From Lamellibrachia columna (Eukaryota > Annelida > Polychaeta > Sabellida > Siboglinidae): a stretch of 64,000 bases of DNA. Below, one piece after another: positions 38,480 to 49,270 of the stretch; position 1 is the first letter of the stretch; every line of letters begins with the position of its first letter. The notes beneath the pieces were generated by a model. That model had not been told where the DNA came from, ran no database searches, and saw only the letters and a program-made list of their open reading frames with translations. The translations under genes were made by a program, and so were the position numbers. The stretch covers positions 19,202,438-19,266,437 of the forward strand of contig OY759267.1 in the NCBI GenBank assembly GCA_963662155.1. Direction: 5' to 3'.

Positions 38480-39102
38480 TAACAAGGAATAAACACTATG
38501 CCCTACAAGATACATCACCTGACTAGGCGTGCCATTCACCCACACTTTATGGGCTCGGGCCCCGTAGGCTGTTAATTCGCAGGCCACCATCTCCCAGCCA
38601 GGCATTAACCTACTCTCAACATCATGACCACCAGAAGATGAAATGAAAACAATCACATTTGATCTGATTAAGACCGAAAAGATTTAAAACATCTGATCCA
38701 AAAGAAAAGCATTCACACCTGTCTTGAATGCAGTCATGTTTGGAGAGGCAGGGAAAGTGGATGCTCGTCCTAGGTATATATGAGTTGAGATGTAGCTCTG
38801 ATCTAGGAATATGTACACAATATGGATGTCCGCTCACTTAAAATCTGGTAGCTCTCATGCTAGGTGCCTCTGAGGGTAGGATATCAGCCAGCTCAGTGGA
38901 TGGCTGGAGGAAGATATGACGGTAGAAGATGCAAAGTGATGCAACATTTCTCCTGTGACTCAATGGAACTATGCCAAACTTGAGAGGTTCATCGATTTTA
39001 AGCAGGCGAAGTGCTTTCTTGTGCAGCCTATATAACAACTTCAAAGACGTAGTTCCTGCTCCATTCCAGATTGGGGAAGCATAATCCACAAGAGGTCGGG
39101 TG
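38480..39102 (-). pseudogene. LINE reverse-transcriptase C-terminal region, distal part (split by insertion)
   Basis: Minus-strand translation reads RPLVDYASPIWNGAGTTSLK and LLYRLHKKALRLL, the conserved segment after the catalytic core in CR1/L2-like non-LTR elements, followed by an out-of-frame tail with RSELHLNSYIPRTS. The sequence breaks off exactly at the left end of the 10-kb insertion and resumes at 49185. Confidence 0.85.
39101..39102. repeat. Target-site duplication TG (left copy)
   Basis: TG precedes the CCCAGC terminus here and follows the GCTGGG terminus at 49185-49186. Removing the element and one TG rejoins the LINE in frame, so the duplication is well supported despite its shortness. 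If the last base of the terminal repeat is discounted, the duplication could be read as GTG (3 bp). Confidence 0.7.
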
Positions 39103-39201
39103 CCCAGCAAACACACTACGTATATACAACGTTGTATGAAGGTAATGGTTTGGTAACGTCAGGAATTACGTTTTACTAACGTTGTGTCAACGTAGTCTAT
39201 C

Positions 39202-40231
39202 TACGTTGTGACAATACGTAACAACAACGTAACGGTATTACGTTCTACTTACGTCGTATCCACGTACTGCAACTACGTTGTGCCAGTACGTAGCGAAGAC
39301 GTAACGATATTACGTCGTGTCAACGTACTCCAACTACGTTGTGCCAGCACGTTGCAACGACGTAGCGATATTACGTCATGTCCACGTACTCCAACTACGT
39401 TGTGCCAGTACGTAGCAACGACGTAGCGATATTACGTCGTGTCCACGTACTCCAACTACGTTGTACCAGTACGTAGCAACGACGTAGCGACATTACGTCG
39501 TGTCCACGTACTCCAACTACGTTGTGCTAGTACGTAGCAACGACGTAGCGACATTACGTCGTGTCCACGTACTCCAACTACGTTGTGCTAGTACGTAGCA
39601 ACGACGTAGCGACATTACGTCGTGTCCACGTACTCCAACTACGTTGTGCCAGTACGTAGCAACGACGTAGCGACAATACGTCGTGTACACGTACTCCAAC
39701 TACGTTGTGCCAGTACGTAGCAACGACGTAGCGACATTACGTCGTGTCCACGTACTCCAACTACGTTGTGCCAGTACGTAGCAACGACGTAGCGACATTA
39801 CGTTGTGTCCACGTACTCCAACTACGTTGTGCCAGTACGTAGCAACGACGTAGCGACATTACGTCGTGTCCACGTACTCCAACTACGTTGTGCCAGTACG
39901 TAGCAACGACGTAGCGACATTACGTCGTGTCCACGTACTCCAACTACGTTGTGCCAGTACGTAGCAACGACGTAGCGACATTACGTCGTGTCCACGTACT
40001 CCAACTACGTTGTGCCAGTACGTAGCAACGACGTAGCGACATTACGTCGTGTCCACGTAATCCAACTACGTTGTGCCAGTACGTAGCAACGACGTAGCGA
40101 CAATACGTCGTGTCCACGTACTCCAACTACGTTCTGCCAGTACGTAGCAACGACGTAGCGATATTACGTCGTGTCCACGTACTCCAACTACGTTGTGCCA
40201 GTACGTAGCAACGACGTAGCGATATTACGTT
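39202..40231. repeat. 61-bp ACGT-rich satellite, about 17 copies
   Basis: Unit starts ACGTAGCAACGACGTAGCGA and continues with TTACGTCGTG, CCACGTACTCC and CTACGTTGTGCCAGT. The outermost left copies are the most diverged and the central copies nearly identical, as expected under unequal exchange. Contains six or so ACGT tetramers per unit. Left subterminal array of the 10-kb element. Confidence 0.95.
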
Positions 40232-40775
40232 CAGAACACGTAAATGCACGTATTTCAACTGGTTTAAATCATTTGTTTCCGTACTTGAATTCACGAGATT
40301 CTGTGGACAAATTTGTGTCCAGACATGTGTCGTATAACTGGTTCATAACACGTCAATTCACGTATTTCAACTGGTTTAAATCACCTGTTTCTGTACTTGA
40401 ATTCACGAGATTCTGTGGACAAATTTGTGTCCAGACATGTGTCATATAACTGGTTCAGAACACGTAAATTCACGTATTTCAACTGGTTTAAATCACCTGT
40501 TTCCGTACTTGAATTCACGAGATTCTGTGGATAAATTTATGTCCAGTCATGTGTCATATATCTGGTTCAGAACACGTAAATTCACGTATTTCAACTAGTT
40601 TAAATCACCTGTTTCCGTACTTGAATTCAGGAGATTCTGTGGACAAATTTGTGTCCAGACATGTGTCATATAACTGGTTCAGAACACGTAAATTCACGTA
40701 TTTCAACTGGTTCAAATAACCGTTTTCCGTATGTGAATTCACAAGATTCTGTGGACAAATTTGTGTCCCGTAACT
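40230..40775. repeat. 112-bp tandem array, about five copies
   Basis: Unit starts TTCAGAACACGTAAATTCAC and includes CAACTGGTTTAAATCACC and TTCTGTGGACAAATTTGTG. The last copy is truncated. It directly follows the 61-bp array inside the 10-kb element. Confidence 0.93.
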
Positions 40776-41820
40776 GGTTGATTTGACACTGGGTGAATCC
40801 CTGCCTTGTGGGTTAACCATCTCGTGAGCGCAATGACAAATCTTAAAGTTAAATACCTAAACCGTAAGACGCAGTGTATGTCATGTTAGTGGATGTAACT
40901 GTCTCTGCCATACACGATGGCGGCCAGTGGTCGATTATTTGCTGCCCCGTACACAGCTGGCTTACCGCTCAAGTCTACAGGAAAATCATTAATCATGTGT
41001 CTATGTAGAGTAGTAGAGGTATTAGGTTACATTTTAAACAAGCCAAAATCAGCTATTTCCCACTCTCCTTGAAGTGGTATAATGATTAATAATCCTATGT
41101 GGCGACTGGGACAGGGTGTTGGATTATTCAGCAGGGACCAGTGCATTAAGGACAATTGGCTATACAGTGACGGAATGTTAAGGTCATACAGTCAGTATTC
41201 ACGTGAAATAGTCAACATGGTTGAGCCTATTATATGTTGTAATTATGTTTATACGCATGAGTACTGTTATTAACTATTTACGAACATGTTTGTACTTGCA
41301 CAGGTTACGGCAAGTCCCGCATGGCTCACTCCTGATTGTGGCCAGTCGTCTTCTTTTCTTTCTTCTTGTCTTTCTTTTTGAAATATTAAATGTAGCTGAC
41401 TTTAGAAGTTTTCACGACAAGGCAAGGAAAATAAATCATTTATTTGCGACCCTGTATAAATCCAAGCATAAGGAGAAACAGAAATATTTGCCGTCCGACC
41501 CAATCTACATACCTGTCAAAATACTGGAAATATGTTTTTATTATACCGGTCTGAAGACATTGTGGGTGAAATAGTTTTTTTGCGCTCGAGTAATTAATAT
41601 AAGCCGTATACGGTACTCGAATCTTATCGGCTGTGGGTCATTCAACTATAGAAGGACAAATTGGTGTCCCGGCACTTTCGTGTGGAATTTTTCGGTCAAG
41701 AAAACTGTTAAAATGATACTTCTTGTGTGCTCTTCCTCCTTGTTCCCTGCTGTACAGGGGTGAGATTCAGGTAAAGTAGTGTCGAGCCACTCTTTCTGTT
41801 CTTTCTTTCCATAGTTTTAT
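40776..41820. other. Interior of the 10-kb element, no firm gene
   Basis: Contains an ATGGCGGCCAGTGG start context at 40917 with a 48-codon open stretch, which could be a 5' exon of the DUF4806-like gene but has no recognisable motif. A longer open stretch at 41221-41574 is likewise unrecognised. Neither is called as a gene. Confidence 0.3.
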
Positions 41821-41839
41821 ATCGGCCGCCCCATCTCTA

Positions 41840-42780
41840 CATCTTTCATCTTACCCGATCTGTCTCAGTGAGGAGTCATGCAGTCCTCCCATCTCACCTG
41901 TGGCCTTCCCCTTTTCCTGCGTCCTTGCTGTTTTTCCACCTCTGCTCTCTTTGCTAGTTTGCCTGCATCCATTCTTACCAAGTGGCCAGCCCATCTCATC
42001 CTGCTTTTCACCAATTAGGCTGCATATTTTTTGCATCCCAACCTCTTTCCTCAGGTCGTTCATCCTTCTTCTGTCCACCCTCTTTAATTGTTCTTGTTAT
42101 TCGACGAACCCAGTTATTCTCACACTCTTGCAGCTTCTGTTGTTGTTGTTGTTCTGTCAACGCCACTGTCTCCAGACCATACAGGCATGCTGGTGCAACA
42201 CACGTTCTCAGGACTTTCAATTTCAACTTTTTAAATTTTTTCTGTCCAACATGACTCCCTCTACCTTTCTCCAAGCATTCGCTCCCGCTTGTGTCCGACG
42301 TCGTACTTCTGCCGCTGAATGTCCATCCTCCGTAACCATTCCTCCAAGGTACACAAAGCCATCCACTTGCTTGATCTTGCTTGATCTTGCTTGATACCAT
42401 CCAACCTGATGTTCAACTCCTCTCTCTGGTGTCCAATCCACATCACTTCTGTCTTCTCTAGGCTCATTCGCAGTCCGTGCTTCTCGAACACCCCCTTCCA
42501 TTCCACCAACACTTCCTGTAGGTCTTATTTGCTTTCTGCTATTATGGCCAGATCATCTGCATACATCATCTTCCTGAGAATATCCTTCGTGCTGATCTTT
42601 CTGCTGATTATTTCCATCACCACGATAAACAGTAAAGGGCTAAGGGCACTTCCTTGCCTCAAACCGATGTTATATGTGCGCTTTATAAAGGAACCCTTCG
42701 TCATGTCCGACACCATCCTTAGATTGGACTTTTTTTTCGCTATTTCTCGAAATAATTCCCAGTATTCTTATTCCAAAATC
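41840..42780 (-). pseudogene. LINE reverse-transcriptase relic inside the 10-kb element
   Basis: Minus strand, frames broken. Shows GLRQGSALSPLLFIVVMEII and MMYADDLAIIAES (the catalytic YADD box is intact), then LRMSLEKTEVMWIGHQ, DGFVYLGGMVTEDG and NWVRRITRTIKEGG, a typical order for the second half of a non-LTR reverse transcriptase. Frameshifts between these blocks mark it as dead. It is a different family from the CR1-like pieces at 38480 and 50640. Confidence 0.85.
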
Positions 42781-43549
42781 GGCTGACCCCATTGCCTATA
42801 GTCCTCTATTTCCAAGGTCGACATTCGGTGTAATGAGTACACATTAAATAACGTATATCGTGTACGGTGACCCCCTGAACTATATGTTAGGTATCAAACA
42901 CTTTGAATAAGTTTTCTGACATAAAAACCCATGTTCCCCGATTCCTTGTCATCTACGTCACAACTACTTCAATGTGATGCCTCTATTGAATATCTGAAAA
43001 GAACTATCATCTCCACGTAGTTTCACAGTTATGCGGCCCCCATATGTGAATATCCAAAACGACAGCGACATGTTTTACTGACTGCGATTCACATCCGATA
43101 TTCGACGTTTCGATCTGGACAGGAGACAGGTGAGCAGGTTTATTACAAGTCATATACAAACGACCCGCACCTCATAACATACAGGTCGGACAAACAAAAT
43201 TAGTGGTAAATTGATCACACAAAATTAAGGAGCATAGGCCGACCATTATCTTAATACAGGGACAACATTGCTCATGAATTGAATGGTGTGTCATCTACGT
43301 CACAGTTTTATTGTGACGGATATGACCTAGCTCAAGCGTGATGTAGAACATCAGCATATATATGTGTGCCGAAACCTCAGAATTATATTCTTTTATATAT
43401 TTTACAACCGCCTTCTAAATTTAATTCGCATACAATTAAAGCTTGCTCACTGGAAAGTTTATATGATCTTCTTCATATTAATATAACAATTATCAAAACG
43501 CGTTCGTGTATTTGCTATCACGTACATCTAGAACCGCACCAGTTTCCAA

Positions 43550-43845
43550 AGTTCCACACAAGATTTAACAAGATTGCCATCCCAAACAACATGTTCCAGA
43601 TGGCAAGTGGACAAGGAAGCCATTAGCTTATCGATAGTCTAATAATTTTCTCATCTGTGTGTAGCTCACCCTTATCAGATATTTAAGAAGATTTAACAAG
43701 ATTGCCATCTCGAACAACAAGTTCTTATCAACATCCTCACAACCGTTCACTATTTTAAACACTTCTATTTGGTCTCCTCTTAGTCTCCTGGTCTCTAGTG
43801 TTGTCAAACCACATTGTAATAAATGACTTTCGTAACACACGTGTA
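43550..43845 (-). pseudogene. CR1-like LINE tail fragment
   Basis: Minus-strand CGLTTLETRRLRGDQIEVFK matches the same segment of the larger LINE relic at 50640-52130, and the flanking AGATGGCAAGTGGACAAGGA is shared with 50637-50657. A short 3' fragment inside the 10-kb element. Confidence 0.7.
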
Positions 43846-43849
43846 TATA

Positions 43850-44470
43850 CACGTCAATTCACGTGAATGCACGTACAGCTAGAACCATATACCGTTACTC
43901 CAGCTCCACACGTGAATACACGTGCATATGCGTACAACTAGAACCGTACCAGTTTCCCCAGTTTTACACTTGCATAAACACATGAGTTCATGTGAATGCA
44001 CGTACAGCTAGAACCATACCAGTTTCACTTAATTGTTCCACATGTGCCTAAACACGTGAATACACGTGCATATGCGTACACCTAGAACCGTACCAGTTTC
44101 CCCAGTTTTACACTTGCATAAACACATGAGTTCATGTGAATACACGTACAGCTAGAACCGTACCAGTTTCACTTAATTGTTCCACATGTGCCTAAACACG
44201 TGAATATACGTGCATATGCGTACACCTAGAACCGTACCAGTTTCCCCAGTTTTACACTTGCATAAACACATGAGTTCATGTGAATACACGTACAGCTAGA
44301 ACCGTACCAGTTTTACTTGTTCCACGCATGCATCAACACGTGAATTCACGTTAATACATGTACAGCTAGAATCGTACCAGTTTCACTTAATTGTTCCACA
44401 TGTGCCTAAACGCATGGATACACGTGAATAAACGTACATCGATCTATAACCGTACCAGTTTCCCTTATTC
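43850..44470. repeat. 144-bp repeat array, about four copies
   Basis: Repeated blocks CGTGAATACACGTGCATATG and CTAGAACCGTACCAGTTTC; the landmark TGCATATGCG recurs at 43923, 44067 and 44211, exactly 144 bp apart. Rich in ACGT and CACGTG-like words. Interior of the 10-kb element. Confidence 0.85.
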
Positions 44471-46202
44471 CACACGTGCTCTCAGCGTAATTAAAGGTAT
44501 TTATTAAATAAGAGTAAAGCCCCAAAACTTTTTTCAAGCAAAACGGGGGGATCCGCGCCTGCAGTTTGAGATGAGTACACACATGAGTAGTTCAAGAGTA
44601 ATTGATATTATGTCCTTGAGAAGCTCCCGTTTTCGTTTTTTTCAGTAAATTAAGCGGTTTCTTGTAGCGGTCGACATAATGAAGATCGTAACTAAGTTAG
44701 CTATACATCATGTTATGAATGAGAGGAACCGATCATTTCAAACAGACCTTAACTTTTGAAGTACTTGGAATTCCACTCGTCACAGAAAAATTCTAAATTC
44801 GATCTTGAAACAATTCACTTAGGACATTTTTGATTGTGTAGATTAAAAAAGAACTTGAAACAGGACTTGGACATAATAAATGGGTTGTCATCTCAATATT
44901 TGCCCCGAGCCCATCTTGGCCTCAAGAGGTCGGAAATTTATTAACTTAATAGGGACAATCTTGCTCATGAATTGAACGGTGTATAATCTACGTCATGGTT
45001 ATCTATACGTCACCGTTTTTATAATTAAAATATTTGACGAAGCGCCTCTAAAGTGAAAGATTTGGGAACCTGGTTATACAATTTTTACAACCCTCTTCTA
45101 AATTTAATTCGCATACAATTAAAGCTTATTCACTGGAAAGGTTATAATTACGATGTTCGTCATACTGATATAAAACTTGTCAAAATGCGTTCGTTTATTT
45201 GTCGTCACGTACATCTAGAACCGTACAAGTTTCCCTTGTTCCACACGTGCAGCAACAAATGAAATTTATGTGAATACACGTAAAGCTACCATTACTGTAC
45301 CAGTTTCACTTAAATTAATTGCTCCACACGTGAGTAAACGTACATCGTGAATACACGTGAATAGACGTACATCTAGAACCGTGCCCGTTTCCCTTGTTCC
45401 ACACGTGCTCTCAGCTTAATTAAAGTTAATTATCAAATAAGAGTAGAGCCCAAAAACTTGTTTTTTCAATCAAAACGGGGGGCGCACATACGCCCCCCTC
45501 TGGATCAGCGCCTGATGTTATAGATTAATACACACATGAGTAGTTCAAGAGTGTATATGTCCTTGAGAATATCCCGTTTTTGTCTTTGTCAGTAAATTTA
45601 GCGGTTTCTTGTAATGGTCGACATAATGACGATCGTAAGTTAGCCTACCATGTTTTGTGAACGAGAAAAACCGATCATTTCAAATGGACTTTAACTTTTG
45701 AATTGGAATTAACTTCCACTCGTCACAGAAACATTGAAAATCCGATCTTGAAACTAGTACATTTGGGTGTATCATGTAGGAAATTTTGATTGCGTAGATT
45801 GAAAAAGAATTGGAAACAGGCATTGGACATAATAAATGGGTTGTCATCTCAATATCTGCCCTGGGCCCACCTTGGCGTCAAGAGGTCGGAAGTTTACTTT
45901 TACAGGCTAACTGGGCCTGGAAAGCCGACACGATATCCTGCCTGAGATGTTTGCGGAGGTGGACAGTGATAAATAGGGGGCCAGTAGCTCAGTCAGTTCG
46001 CGCTGCAAATTTAAATTCGTTGTAGACCGCACTGGTTTGGATTGCTTTGGTGTATTGAGACCGAGTAGTTTTCCAGGTTTCACTGTCATAGATAAGAATG
46101 GTTTAACGTTGGTGTTGAAAATGCGATACCAGACTTTTACATCCAGTTAATGTTTTAATGCTCAAGCACACGTGAAAATACATGCTGTTGTTTTTTTTGC
46201 AG

Positions 46203-48095
46203 GTACTTTGTTGATTGCTCTGGGTGGGCACAATGTGGGTGACACCATCCGGAGAATGTTTGCTAAGATGAGGACGCACCAGTTGTGGTCCCAGTTCAAC
46301 ATGAAAGGAAGGAAGCGTAAGCATTCGTTTGAGGATCTGCCACTCCACAAAGTTATGTGTAGTAAGTATTCCTAAAATCCTTCGCTTTATATCACATCGA
46401 AATGAACCAATTTATCCAAGAAGCTCTACATATGTTTTCCATGCATGCTTCCTTATATTTTCTTGTTTTTTTACATTCTGCACAACTGCAATATTCTCAT
46501 GTGTGGTTCCGTAAACCCACCAAAGAATGCCTCAATATTTATTTTATATATTATTATGTAATCACATCTGAAAATAAAAGATTTTAGGGGAGGACACGTT
46601 TCAAAACTAAGCACATATTCAAAATATGATTGTATATGAACGAAAAAGGCAGTAATTTACAGTAGCTATCCTACGCTGGCAACATCCTGTTCAATGTACA
46701 TTACGAAATGCCTCCTCGTCTCATCCAACGAACACAAATTCCGTGTTCTTTGTCACACGATTTGAATGTACAATCGATGACTGTCTCTGCCTTGCCATAG
46801 CCGACCAACAAAACAAAGTGGCATGACCCGACACCCCGCCGCCTAAATATGCCGGCGTACTTGCATTGTCAGTTTGCAGGGTCCGAACAATGGTATGGGC
46901 TCGGTTTACTAACGTTTGCAATCGCCCGATATCCATTGTTCACTTTCCACCATGTAATTTAAATTTCCGTTGGAAGATGGTCGACCCATGGGCCATACTG
47001 ACCAGCAGAAAAATTTTCATTTCTTGCATACCAAACGGTCAACGCAAACCTGGTCTGAGCACAGCTCGGATATCGGTTTCAAGTAAAGTTATACCATTTT
47101 CAATGCATTCCATTGTGCACGTTAATTACCAGGGGGCATTAATTATTAAATTCTACCATATTTAGATATAATGATTATTCACACAAAACGTATAACATCC
47201 AAATGAGAATGAATATAATACAGCCGCAAACGACAGCCATTTGTGCATTAGTTTGCAACGGGGTATACTAATGTGATGCCTGAAACTATGGGGGTTAATG
47301 TGTATTTGTTTAATGTACATTGAGCAGGACGTGTAGCTATTTTCGTAAATAGGACTGTAAATTACTGCCTTTTCAGGTTTCAAAACTAAACACATTGTAA
47401 AAATATGATTGTACCCAATGATTTGACAAATGTGTAAACAAAATCGTACATTTTGTTAATAGAAGCGTGCAGACAAATCCACCTCAAATGTAGAGATGAC
47501 GAGATTGAACATCATATGGGTGAAACCCTCAAGCATGCCCCAAGTAAGAGGGGTGGCTACCTGTTTCAGGTAAGGATTTATGTTTTTTCTTTGCATCAAT
47601 GTATTTGCCACATTAAGATTATTATATCATATAAGTCTTACTTGTCATGATTATAAATGGAAGCCAGCAAGCATAATCTCAACCCATATAAAACAGATCT
47701 TATCACAAGCACAATCAGTGTTATGAAGACAAGTACAGGTGTACCCAGTCTCAGTTACATTTGTGTTGGTGGTGTACATTCCCATCAGATACAATTTGTA
47801 AAAATATCTAGATTAACCTACTGATGAGGGACTTCAATGTTTTAACATGTTCTGTTAAACTTTGAATTGCCTTATATGCACATATATTTGTGTTATAACA
47901 TTCCTAGTAATGTATTGCAAAGATTACGAAGATTATTATAATAACGTGATGCAATTGTTTTTAAAATGAGTTCAACATAATAATAAATAAGCTGTATGTT
48001 TGCAGGCTCGACTGTCAAGGAGCATAAACTCCCCAGCACAACCCCCCAGCACAGCCCCCACTGTCAGTGATTCGGAGTCGGATTCGGACAACTAA
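46203..48095 (+). CDS. DUF4806-like domain protein, 3' exons (inside 10-kb element)
   Basis: Three exons with clean GT-AG borders and consistent phase: 46203-46361, 47463-47569 and 48006-48095 (TAA 48093-48095). They give 118 C-terminal residues. LGGHNVGDTIRRMFAKM, WSQFNMKGRKRKHSF and DLPLHKVM fit the DUF4806 pattern, a domain of unknown function; the following DDEIEHHMGETLKHAPSKR also fits the C-terminal side of that family. It ends in an acidic Ser/Asp tail (SDSESDSDN). AATAAA lies 52 nt after the stop at 48147-48152. 5' exons were not found; the exon at 46203 needs one base of a preceding codon. An unspliced start at ATG 46172 would read through the polypyrimidine tract and is unlikely. 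No biochemical function is known. Confidence 0.7.
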
Positions 48096-48146
48096 ACCGA
48101 GCGTGCCTGCGTGCATGCGTGCTTACAAATATGCAATTGTTATTGA

Positions 48147-48152
48147 AATAAA
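48147..48152 (+). terminator. Poly(A) signal of the DUF4806-like gene
   Basis: AATAAA 52 nt downstream of the TAA, just before the 33-bp satellite begins. Confidence 0.6.
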
Positions 48153-48225
48153 TGCTGAAAATTCAACAATGTTTGTTGTGTCTTTCTTCTTTCTAGAGAG
48201 GATTTTAAGTTACATCACAAATGTT

Positions 48226-48785
48226 GCATATACGTTGCGGGAACGTGCCAGAAAGGTAGCAGAAATGTTTCAGAAAGGTAGCAGAAACGTTGCGGCAAGG
48301 TGTCACAAAGGTAGCAGAAACGTTGCGTGAAGGTGCCAGAAAGGTAGCAGAAACGTTACGGGAAGGTCCCAGAAAGGTAGCATACACGTTGTGGGAAGGT
48401 GCCAGAAAGGTAGTAGAAATGTTGCGGGAAGGTGCCAGAAAGGTAGTATAAACGTTGCGGGAAGGTGCCAGAAACGTTGCGGGAAGGTGCCAGAAAGGTA
48501 ACATAAACGTAGTGGGAAGGTGCCAGAAAGGTAGTAGAAACGTTGTGGGAAGGTGCCAGAAAGGTAGTAGAAACGTTGCGGGAAGGTGCCAGAAAGGTAG
48601 CATAAACGTTGCGGGAAGGTGCCAGAAACGATGCGGGAAGGTGCCAGAAAGGTAACATAAACGTAGTGGGAAGGTGCCAGAAAGGTAGTAGAAACGTTGT
48701 GGGAAGGTGCCGGAAAGGTAGCAGAAACGTAGTGGGAAGGTAGTAGAAACGTTGTGGAATGGTAGTAGAAAGGTACCAGATAGGT
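48226..48785. repeat. 33-bp tandem array, about 17 copies
   Basis: Unit contains GCCAGAAAGGTAGCAGAAAC and GTTGCGGGAAGGT. The 33-bp length keeps frames open, producing minus-strand open stretches of up to 203 codons with an 11-residue periodicity; these are not treated as genes. Right side of the 10-kb element. Confidence 0.93.
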
Positions 48786-49167
48786 AGTACATGGTAATTT
48801 CACTACGTCGTAGCAACGTTTCTGGTAGTCCACATATTTACGTAATAAATACGTATGCAAAAATACGTAGTCGCAACCAAACCGCTACGTTGTCACTACG
48901 TACTTACAACGTTGTAGAAATTGTCATGTACTACGTCGTAGCAACGTTTCTGGTAGTCCACAGATTTACGTAATAAATACGTAAGCAAAAACACGTAGTC
49001 GCAACCAAACTGCTACGTTGTCACTACGTACTTACAACGTTGTAGAAATTGTCATGTACTACGTCGTAGCAACGTTTCTGGTAGTCCACAGATTTACGTA
49101 ATAAATACGTAAGCAAAAACACGTAGTCGCAACCAAACTGCTACGTTGTCACTACGTACTTACAACG
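48786..49167. repeat. 128-bp ACGT-rich array, three copies
   Basis: Landmark CTACGTCGTAGCAACGTTTC recurs every 128 bp (48803, 48931, 49059). Units also contain TTACGTAATAAATACGTA and CTACGTTGTCACTACGTAC. Right subterminal array, ending 17 bp before the terminal inverted repeat. Its ACGT words mirror those of the left 61-bp array in inverted sense. Confidence 0.93.
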
Positions 49168-49184
49168 TAAAATTGTTAGCTGGG

Positions 49185-49270
49185 TGTAAGCCTTGTAGAT
49201 GGTGATACGAGCTTGGTGAGGAAGGAGGTTTGATTGATTGAGGAACAGCTTTACCAGTACACAAAGACAT
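49185..49270 (-). pseudogene. LINE reverse-transcriptase region, proximal part
   Basis: Minus-strand translation VKLFLNQSNLLPHQARITIY continues with KAYT and then, across the 10-kb insertion, RPLVDYA at 39102. This is the missing upstream part of the LINE at 38480-39102. Confidence 0.8.

Larger units (their letters stand above)
43259..45900. repeat. Segmental duplications inside the 10-kb element
   Basis: The stretch from about 43259 to 43550 recurs at about 44950-45240 (both contain TTCTAAATTTAATTCGCATA and TCACTGGAAAG), and about 44457-44960 recurs at about 45388-45890 (both contain AAATAAGAGTA.AGCCC and CAAAACGGGGG). The copies differ by scattered substitutions and small indels. Confidence 0.8.
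39103..49184. mobile_element. 10.08-kb DNA transposon with ACGT-satellite ends
   Basis: Terminal inverted repeats CCCAGCAAACA (left) and CCCAGCTAACA (right, other strand), 10 of 11 identical, flanked by TG. The insertion site lies in a LINE reading frame that is restored across 39102/49185. Inside, in order: 61-bp array, 112-bp array, a plain segment, a LINE relic (minus), a second LINE fragment, a 144-bp array with segmental duplications, the 3' exons of a DUF4806-like gene (plus), a 33-bp array and a 128-bp array. A short 2-3 bp target duplication and repeat-rich subterminal regions resemble CACTA/EnSpm elements, but the ends are not CACT and no transposase was found. Superfamily is therefore open. 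Confidence 0.8.

Noticed and set aside
40917..41070. ATGGCGGCCAGTGG start context as first exon of the DUF4806-like gene
   Set aside because: Attractive start context, but no motif, no confident donor with the required phase and no transcript evidence.
41221..41574. 117-codon frame inside the 10-kb element
   Set aside because: No recognisable domain and a hydrophobic low-complexity stretch; could not be linked by splicing to the downstream exons.
45968..46030. tRNA-like segment GGGCCAGTAGCTCAGT
   Set aside because: Looks like a tRNA or SINE head but has no B box or matching body; too weak to call.
48205..48860. Minus-strand open stretches of 185-203 codons with an 11-residue periodicity
   Set aside because: They lie entirely in the 33-bp tandem array; the unit length is a multiple of three, so several frames stay open. 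No start context, splice sites or known domain.
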